Below, one piece after another: positions 29,477 to 36,316 of a stretch of 36,316 nt of DNA (its first letter is position 1; each line of letters opens with the position of its first letter). Source of the DNA: Fomitopsis serialis (taxonomy: Eukaryota > Basidiomycota > Agaricomycetes > Polyporales > Fomitopsidaceae); contig NW_025955352.1 of assembly GCF_022376445.1 (NCBI RefSeq), forward strand, positions 1 to 36,316, written 5' to 3'. A program made the position numbers and the translations under genes. Below the pieces are notes generated by a model. It searched no databases. It was not told where the DNA came from and saw only the letters and a list, made by a program, of their open reading frames with translations.

Positions 29477-32400
29477 CTGTCGCACGCACTCGCGCGGGCA
29501 GCCCGCCACCAACCACCCTGGCCCGAACAAAAGTCCGATTCTGGCGGACGGACGCCGTACGTACAGGATGCGCCCGCACGGTGAGAAAATACCGGGCTTT
29601 CATCCGGACATCCACCCAGCCCTGCCATCCTCAAACAGGTCGCACCAGCGGCGCGTGCTGTTGGTTGCAACCTCGCTTGCAGTTCGGAGGTCACATCGCC
29701 GCCTCGTCTTCTCAACAGCCCCACTGTGCGGTGGCAGAACAATTGGGTTGCGTAGCAGTGCTATTGTTCTACGCTGACAGTTCGCATCGCGCACCAAGTC
29801 AAAGACGCCTCCTCGGCATCTGGTAACAGAACTTTGAAAGTTCGGCGGAAACACCCCCCACAATAACGCCGGCAGACCCAGCCTTCATCTGCGGGTCCGC
29901 AGTGCACTAGTAGCAGTGATAGTGCACCGCTCAACAATAAGGACCTCTCACGGTCGCTCATCTCGTGGAACGCTCCGCTCATCGCCCAATGCAGTGCGTG
30001 CGGTCGCTGGATACGTCGTCCGTCTCTGGTAGAAAGTCGGATACATCGTATCTGATCGACGTGACCAGCGCGACTCTCCTCGCCTCCCAACCCATGTAAT
30101 TCGGCCCCCTGGTGTTCGCCCGACGAGCTGCAAGTTCTCTTTCTTTCACGATCATTGCTCTTTGACATTTTTATTACCGCCAGCCTCGTTCAGGCCGACG
30201 GGATCATACCACCGTCGCGTGTCCTCAGGGGCCAGACATGCCTCCTCGGCATCCTGGCCAATGGCGACTGCCCCAAGGCCTGCGCGCTGCAGCGTGGTAT
30301 GCCAGAAGGGCCGTGGCGCGCGCCGTGCGCGCTCGCCACCGACGAATGACATCGCTTCCCGCCCGCCCAAATAGGGCGGTTTACTACCATAAACAGCAAT
30401 TTTTAGTCATCGAGGCGCCGCTTCCTTCGCACAAGGCTTTCGCGTGCAGCGATCCGCCTTACGGGAGGTGACGCGCGGGATTGGTCCTCGCTGACGCTCG
30501 TTACGTTGTCCTACATATGGCGGTACCGCTCTGCTGGCAACCCGTACAACGTGGCCTTTTCCGTGATGCACATGGCCGCCGGTACCGGTAGGTCAATTAT
30601 CCCGCTTAATGGACTGTACGTACTCGAGACGGTTGACTCTCGGGCTTCTGTGAAGTTGTGGACGATCCGGAAGATGAGTAGCGGTGTAGCGTTCTCGGCG
30701 GCGGGTAGTGCGGGGGTCCGAGAAGGGTCCTGCTACAAGACGGTGCGGCGATAGAACCTGCCGCACTTTATGAAATGACCTACAGAATGGCACTATTCGC
30801 GTCGCATGCGTCTACGCCTTCCACATTGTCCTTCGACCAGATATGACAGGATGGCGTACGCATCAAGGTGTCGGTACCATCTGAAGCTTGAAGCCTATCT
30901 GTACCTGTGAGCCATTGTCTTGGATCTACTCTGCCCTCCGTTAACGCGCTCTTACAGCTTGTGATGCCAAAGTTCACATCCCGGAAGGTTGGCAGCCAGG
31001 AGTCGTGAGCGACACGCGCAATCCTCGTCTTCTCTGCTCACTCCCTATCGCGAGCATGCAGCGGGTCTCGAACTGCGCAGTCGGTATATAGACCACTCGA
31101 AGGTCTTCTCCTGCCGTGTAGCACCGCGCTCCGTCTTGGCTACCATCCCTGCCTTGTCCTCGGCATACGCGCCCCTGCTCTATATACTTGGCTCTGCTTG
31201 CACGCTTGGGCCACAGAGCGCTCAGGCTCAGAGGTACCAACCCCGGTGTTCTGCCTGCGTCCGCCGACCTTGTTCTTCCGCGCCGCGCTGAATCCGCCGA
31301 CACACCTTTCCTCGGGACACCTGTGACGCGTAATTGCTTCAACGTTGTCGATGCGTGTCTTCTCCGGCCTCGTTGTACTCTCGGAGCGCTCTCACGCAGC
31401 ATGGCCGCGGAGTTAGCGGGAGTCGGTCACTGATCGACGTACAGACCGGTGCCTTCCGTCCTCCACCGCTCGTTGCTCAAGCATTCAGTGTCTCTTAGAA
31501 GTTTGCCCACTGGGTCTACACCATCCGGAATCTCTGGAACTCTTGTTGCATAGGGTGATGTGGCCTGGATGTCAAGCTACAACACGGTCGACACAACCGC
31601 GTGCTACTTTGCGGCAATTGGCTATCGTAGAAACTGCGGAAGGCCTTGGGAAGGCGCTCAAGTCGTTCAAATTCGGTGGCGGCCTCGCCTATACGGTTAC
31701 GGCGTTCAATGCAGATGACGCTGGCATGGACTTCGAAGACCTCTGAGCCAAGTGCGTGCCCAGGAACCGTCATTGACAATGGGTATTGGCCCAGTTGAAT
31801 GACTCATTGCACCCGCCTCGTGCGTCTGTGACATTCACTCCACTCCGACTCAATGCAGATGTACGCATGATGACCAGCTGCACGCCGTCGTGCGTTCATC
31901 TCGAGAGACAAGATTCTGTTGTATGTGAGGGGGCCGTCATCTTCTGCGGCGCTGATTGGCCTGCGCTTATAGGTGCCATTCAGCAGGAAATTTTACCTGC
32001 GGATGACCTTAGACGGGCAGCAGTGCGTAATTCGTCTAGACAGGACAGATGGCAGCTGTCCGTCATCGGTTAACATTCCCGCCATACTCTGCAGAAGCAG
32101 CTCCCTCATAGGCATGTACCATGCTCGGCAGGGCTTCGCGTCCTATGATAGCCGGTGTCCTACTGCCCGAGGTCACCGACACGTAATACTACGAGTACCG
32201 TTTTCGCGGTGTGCATCGCAAATGGACAGCTGCTTCCAGTGAGGTGCTCATCGTCTACGTCAGGTTTCCAAGCCGTCGATTCTACGGGATATGGACTTGA
32301 ACGACGGACAAGAGAGAGCTGTCTTCCATTGCGTCGTGGTGTGTCTCAATCGAGCGCAGACAACGTACGAGGTATTATATTTTCTCACTACGCCCGAAGG

Positions 32401-32647
32401 TCGTTGTTATTACCGGACACGAGCGCGATGCGCCTATCATCTGATTCTACCGCTCCGAGGGAACCGTTCCTTTGTCGTACGGCTCCACAGAACGAGCTCG
32501 CGCATTGTATCTACGGACACCGTGACATGGTGTCCGAACCGTCTACGGCTGTTTAGCCGTCGTCGTGTGTGTACCTTCGCGATGTTCAAGTTGACCAGTC
32601 TCCCACAGTCGGCGGCGGCAGGTAAGCCTTGATGTACCCTGCTTGTA
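29477..32647. other. Gene-poor stretch before MITE copy 2
   Basis: About 3.2 kb with only short open frames on both strands and no family I recognise. The longest (30974-31402 -, 32291-32632 +, 29368-29826 +) have erratic composition. A frame ending at 31746 (AIVETAEGLGKALKSFKF and onward) reads like a short coding piece but has no clear start or splice signals. Small palindromes occur, such as GTGCACTA/TAGTGCAC at 29902-29927 and CGGACACC/GGTGTCCG at 32514-32536. Decayed genes or old repeats are likely. Confidence 0.35.
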
Positions 32648-33001
32648 CAATCATTTGCATAATGGTTGTCGTTTTACGTTTTCCAGCGTACGGGGCTGTG
32701 GCTCCCCGCCCCGCTTCTGCCACGGCACACACCGGCAGGACGACCACAGCACCTGGGCCCCTCGTCCGAACTATTCGGGATACCTGGGATCTTGCTGATT
32801 ACCTTGTGGCGGAGATGCAGGCTAGAAGTTGTCATGAGTTTCGTGACCGAAGTTGAGAAGAGACTGTCGTGGGCTACTCTGCGCACTCTGCGCAAACGAT
32901 GGCACTGACCAGCTGCGGTGCCAGTGTGCCAGGGCTAGCCAAAGAGGGCCAAACAAGTTTCTCGTCGCGCGTGCATGCGACGATCATTATGCAGACGACT
33001 G
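32648..33001. mobile_element. Non-autonomous TIR element (MITE), copy 2
   Basis: A second copy of the element in the protease intron, in the same orientation. The left end begins CAATCATTTGCATAATGGTT and the right end, reversed, CAGTCGTCTGCATAATGATC, so the ends pair better here than in copy 1. TA precedes it (32646-32647); the right flank reads CA, perhaps a mutated TA. It is 354 bases, 17 longer than copy 1, with shared inner blocks (GGCTGTGGCTCCCCGCCCC, GGCAGGACGACCACAGCACC, CTCGTCGCGCG). No transposase frame. Sequence outside the ends does not resemble the protease gene, so only the element moved. Confidence 0.83.
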
Positions 33002-34155
33002 CAATCGCGGTTGTCTGGGACGTTCTGCAATGTATGGTCTACACTGAGGCTCAAGATCGCTTTAAACAGTGCATTCCACCCTTGTCTACCGTCACGATAC
33101 GGACACACTGCTGGACTCCGGTCTCGGAGAGATCGTCTACTCGAACCAGGTCAGTACGTCACGTTCCTTCTCACCAAGGCGGCACTGCACTGCGAGAGCA
33201 TGTGTCGAGACATGCGCCGTCCCACCTGTCATCCCACGACACTATCTGATGATGCGCTGTCCGAGGACTACATTTCAGATAGACTCAGAGAAACCGCAAC
33301 CTTGGCCCGGCTCCCGTAGTCAGTACTAGTCAGTGTTCATCCGGTCTCCAAGACGGCCAGCAGGAATTACCAGAATTCTCACTCCGATCACGTATCGGCC
33401 AAGGGAGGGGCCACTAAATGTGCTCAATGGTACGTTTCACAGGCTGACGTTCCGCCGCATGCTTACCTTTGCGTTCCATCCGAGATGGGCCGGAAGTTCA
33501 TGATAGCCCACACTGAGCACGACCCTATGACGCATGTGCACATCCGCGGGCTGCACACTCAAGCTCAAGCTGGAAACACCCAGTGAAGTGAATCCCGATC
33601 TTGGTGAACATACTACCTTTCCAGCGGCGCCAGACATCGCAAACATCCGAGTTGCACTTCTCGATTCAATCCACTACAGAGGACATCTGGCTGGCACAGT
33701 TTTCGCTCCAAGGATCTGTAGGCCACAGTGGATCGGATCGTGTCACTTGCGCATCAGTATCGTCGTCTCAAGACACTATGCCCATTCTCAAACTAACGCC
33801 CGTGTGGCCCGAGCGCTTCCATCGCTAGTCGATCAAGAATCTGGACCGCGGCAGCACTCACTCGTTCCCGCCACCAGTGGGTTGTTGATGTCTCATCCTA
33901 GAGAAACTCAATCCCGACAAGACAGGAAGCTAGTACCTTGATCCGAGGTTTTCTGTCTGTGAGTGAACTGGCGTGTGGCGGATCCCTTTGAGCTGGGCCG
34001 ATGGCCATGATACCTTTCCCATCGGGAACAGGCTATGTAGCCGATAGGATGGGTGTCTTCTTGACACCTTTTAGCACCAGACCTTACATGTTTAGTCCGA
34101 TACCTCAGACGGGTCAGTACTCGTGTCGCTCACGGTGAGCCTTACTGGCATTCTG
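33002..34155. other. Gene-poor stretch before the terpene synthase
   Basis: About 1.15 kb with only short, unrecognised open frames (for example 33534-33941 +). Its right end is the terpene synthase promoter. I see no P450, transporter or regulator gene that would make a biosynthetic cluster on this side. Confidence 0.35.
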
Positions 34156-34164
34156 TATATAAGG
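34156..34164 (+). promoter_or_regulatory. TATA box of the terpene synthase gene
   Basis: TATATAAGG lies about 80 bases before the proposed ATG at 34244. Its presence at the expected distance supports placing the start before the first intron. Confidence 0.65.
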
Positions 34165-34243
34165 CCAGCATGCCTGGCCTTGACTCACCAATCTCACCTA
34201 CCGCTTCAACCCCACCACGCAAAGAGCCATCAATCCGAAATCG

Positions 34244-35337
34244 ATGGTAAGCCAAGCGAAGCCACGCACTGTACACGCTAGAAGCTAATGTATTCGTGGG
34301 CCCACAGTCATCCACCCTCAGTATATCCCAGGACGCGATTCGGGACTTCCTCCGCAAGGTCAACGTCGAGTTTCCTCAATACGTCCGCGACCATGAACTG
34401 GAGCTTCGAGTGAAGGAGATCGTCAAGCACTGGGGCGACGAACAGGCGTTGCGGCCCTACGTCATCACGGCCTTGATCCTCACCATCACCGCCTACGCGC
34501 ACGTCTCCGACCTAGAGACACGGGTGCTCATCACGCTCTTCACCACGCTGATCATCGCCATGGACGACCCCGTCGTCTTCAACGGACTCATCCCCGGCGA
34601 CTTCCACCGCAAGATGTGCACCGGCGTCATTCAGCAGGAGCACGGCATGCTCGGCGAACTCACCAAGGTCCTCCAGAGTATGTGGGACCACTATCCCAGC
34701 TTCTCGGCGAACACTGTCTACGCGTCCGCTCTCCGCTTTGTGAATGCGTCGGTTATGGAGAACGAGTGGCGCGGGGAGGTCTATACCCTGGAGGCGCGTC
34801 CGTTTCTGGAATACAAGCGCAGCATGACAGCCACTACGGAAGCCTATGCCTGCTTCATCTGGCCACGGGCGCAGTTCCCGGACTATCGGGTCTACGTACG
34901 GGCGATACCGTGAGTCACGCAGGTGATTTGAGGGCCGCTCCGGCTGACAAAGATCAACCACCCACAGAGACACGATGCTGTATGTCAGCTATGTCAAGTA
35001 AGTGACATATATCTGGTCTCCATACGGCACTCATGCTTACACCACACGCAGTGACATACTCTCCTTCTACAAGGAAGAGCTCGCGGGCGAAGAAGACAAC
35101 TACATTCACGAGCGCGCTCTGGCTACCGGTTCGTCGGCATCGGACGCCCTGCAGGGCGTCATCGACGACACGATCACGGCTGTCAAGCGTGTTCGCAGTG
35201 TGCTGGGAAACGGGGAGGCAAGAGCGGCTTGGGAGAACTTCGCAGCTGGGTATATCAGTGTGCACACCCATAATCCGCGGTATCGCTTGAAGGATATCCT
35301 GGGTGGCGAATACATCATAGACGTAACTAGTTATTGA
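34244..35337 (+). CDS. TRI5-like (trichodiene synthase family) sesquiterpene synthase
   Basis: Four exons: 34244-34246, 34308-34909, 34968-34997, 35052-35337; 921 bases, 306 residues. Exon 1 holds only the ATG: ATG followed by GTAAGC, acceptor CCACAG, then SSTLSISQDA in phase. No other ATG fits the frame upstream of the conserved part. The first metal motif is the Asp pair at 87-88 in IIAMDDPVV; a third acidic residue at the usual place is absent. The second is the NSE-type motif NDILSFYKE (Asn 212, Ser 216, Glu 220), followed by ELAGEEDNYI. FIWPRAQFPDY and the late RY pair in NPRYRL also fit the family. Such enzymes cyclise farnesyl diphosphate with Mg2+; the product cannot be predicted. No partner biosynthetic genes are seen nearby, but the window ends 1 kb downstream. 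Confidence 0.88.
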
Positions 35338-36316
35338 TTTAATGGCCCTCTACTTGTGTACTATCTCGGCTTATATCCGTGCGATAATATCTTCACGAGT
35401 TTGATTTAGTAACGATTAGACGTGCACACCAGTCCGGGCGAAAAGCGGGCAGGCAGTTCAATAGGCTATGGCATCAAGACTCGGATATGAAACTCTCCAC
35501 CAGACTTCATCTGCACTGTATGCAGAAATCGCCCTACCCAGTCACAACACAGCGCAAGTCGGCTTCTCGAGATACTTACTGCGCTCTCAGGCGCTTCAAC
35601 TTCTTTTCAGTTGAAGTTTCCTAAAATGGATGTTCTGTGGCGGCGTTGAGTGCGTTCGATCTGAGATCTGGATCTGAGCGCACGCCCAACTTTGGACTCG
35701 GCCCTCTTCACTGGCGACTTCCAACTCCCGTCCGTGGACCCGAGAACAATATGGCCCCGAATTGGCCCAGGCTCGTTTCCCATACAAGAGCGAGGCCGCG
35801 GCGTTCTCCCGTCAATAGCGACCGAAGTGGGCTCGTGACCACCGCCCGACGGTGTTGGCAACGGTCATGCCGTCACGGTGACACTGACAGTGGCCGTGAA
35901 CTCCTGAATCGGGCATGTCCGGTCTGCAATGAGACTTTCATGCCTTTTTCGGCTTTCATGCACACCACTTCGTTAACTTCATTCCTCCTCGAAGCTTGAA
36001 CGTATTTGATGCCGACCCATAATGAGCGCCAGCTGGACATCGGTGCAACATTCAGGTGGGTGTTCATGCATCATGCGTAGAAGATGGATGTGCTGTTAAC
36101 AGAACAGGCAGACACAGTCGTTTCCACTTTCATCGCAAGCAGTCAATTGGCTGGGCTATACGTTAGCACGCGCGGATATGATAAGTACATCGTCCCTTTG
36201 CAGACTGTACACTGTGCCAACCTTAGCCGTAATATTGCTACTAACAAGCCTCCGAGCCCACTGCACAGCAACGCCGAGGACGTTTCGATGACATGTACTC
36301 GTATCTGTCGCCACGC
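35338..36316. other. 3' flank of the terpene synthase to the window end
   Basis: About 1 kb with no gene I can support. A small hairpin with 8-base arms (CTTCAACT, then AGTTGAAG) lies at 35594-35616. The open frames at 35637-35999 have no family similarity. A gene whose body lies beyond 36316 could begin or end here. Confidence 0.35.

Noticed and set aside
30974..31402. A 142-codon minus-strand open frame as a gene
   Set aside because: It is Arg/Gly/Ser-rich, with no domain, no splice-supported extension and no start context that stands out from background.
17846..33001. Reading the repeat shared by 17.8-18.2 kb and 32.6-33.0 kb as a duplicated, decayed protease gene
   Set aside because: Similarity stops at the inverted ends. 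Neither flank of copy 2 contains protease exons, so it is an element copy and not a gene duplication.
35594..35616. A hairpin with 8-base arms as a transcription terminator
   Set aside because: Fungal RNA polymerase II does not use simple hairpin terminators, and it lies about 260 bases past the terpene synthase stop. Noted only as a small repeat.
1..36316. tRNA, rRNA and CRISPR arrays
   Set aside because: A few GTTCGA-like strings (for example near 19317) were inspected but belong to other repeats and have no cloverleaf around them. No regularly spaced repeats were seen.

Overview
The window looks like chromosomal DNA of a basidiomycete fungus, most likely an Agaricomycete of the polypore/agaric type. 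Nearly every gene is cut by short GT-AG introns of about 50-65 bases. The gene families also fit: DUF6533-type multi-membrane proteins, a polyporopepsin-like aspartic protease, a fungal MARVEL protein, F-box/leucine-rich proteins and a TRI5-like terpene synthase. I rebuilt exon structures by hand from splice signals, reading phase and family similarity. For eight genes (U1A-like, LysM, both malic enzymes, importin-9, MARVEL, aspartic protease, terpene synthase) the exons sum to an intact frame.

Layout. 1-4.5 kb: two tandem DUF6533-type membrane protein genes on +, the first cut by the window edge. 4.7-5.8 kb: a two-RRM U1A/U2B''-like spliceosomal protein (-). 6.7-7.5 kb: a membrane-anchored LysM protein (-), divergent from a malic enzyme at 7.8-10.0 kb (+). 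10.2-14.5 kb: a 19-exon importin-9/Kap114 gene (-). 15.0-15.8 kb: a four-helix MARVEL protein (-). 16.6-18.8 kb: a secreted aspartic protease (-). 19.8-22.2 kb: a second malic enzyme (-), facing the first across about 10 kb. 22.8-24.4 kb: an RS-rich, probably splicing-associated protein (+). 24.9-28.8 kb: two F-box proteins (-). 28.8-34.1 kb: a gene-poor stretch with weak small-gene candidates and a transposon copy. 34.2-35.3 kb: a TRI5-like sesquiterpene synthase (+) behind a clear TATA box.

The most notable structure is mobile DNA inside introns. A 337-base element with inverted ends and a TA target duplication lies in intron 3 of the protease gene, and a second copy lies near 32.6-33.0 kb. 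An unrelated 253-base element with 26-base inverted ends and a 5-base target duplication lies in intron 1 of the second malic enzyme. Removing either element and one target copy leaves a normal 65-67-base intron. A 65-base near-perfect inverted repeat lies between the protease and the second malic enzyme.

The genes are mostly housekeeping (splicing, nuclear import, malate metabolism) mixed with cell-surface, secreted and secondary-metabolism genes. I see no operon-like system and no defence island. No tRNA, rRNA or CRISPR was recognised.
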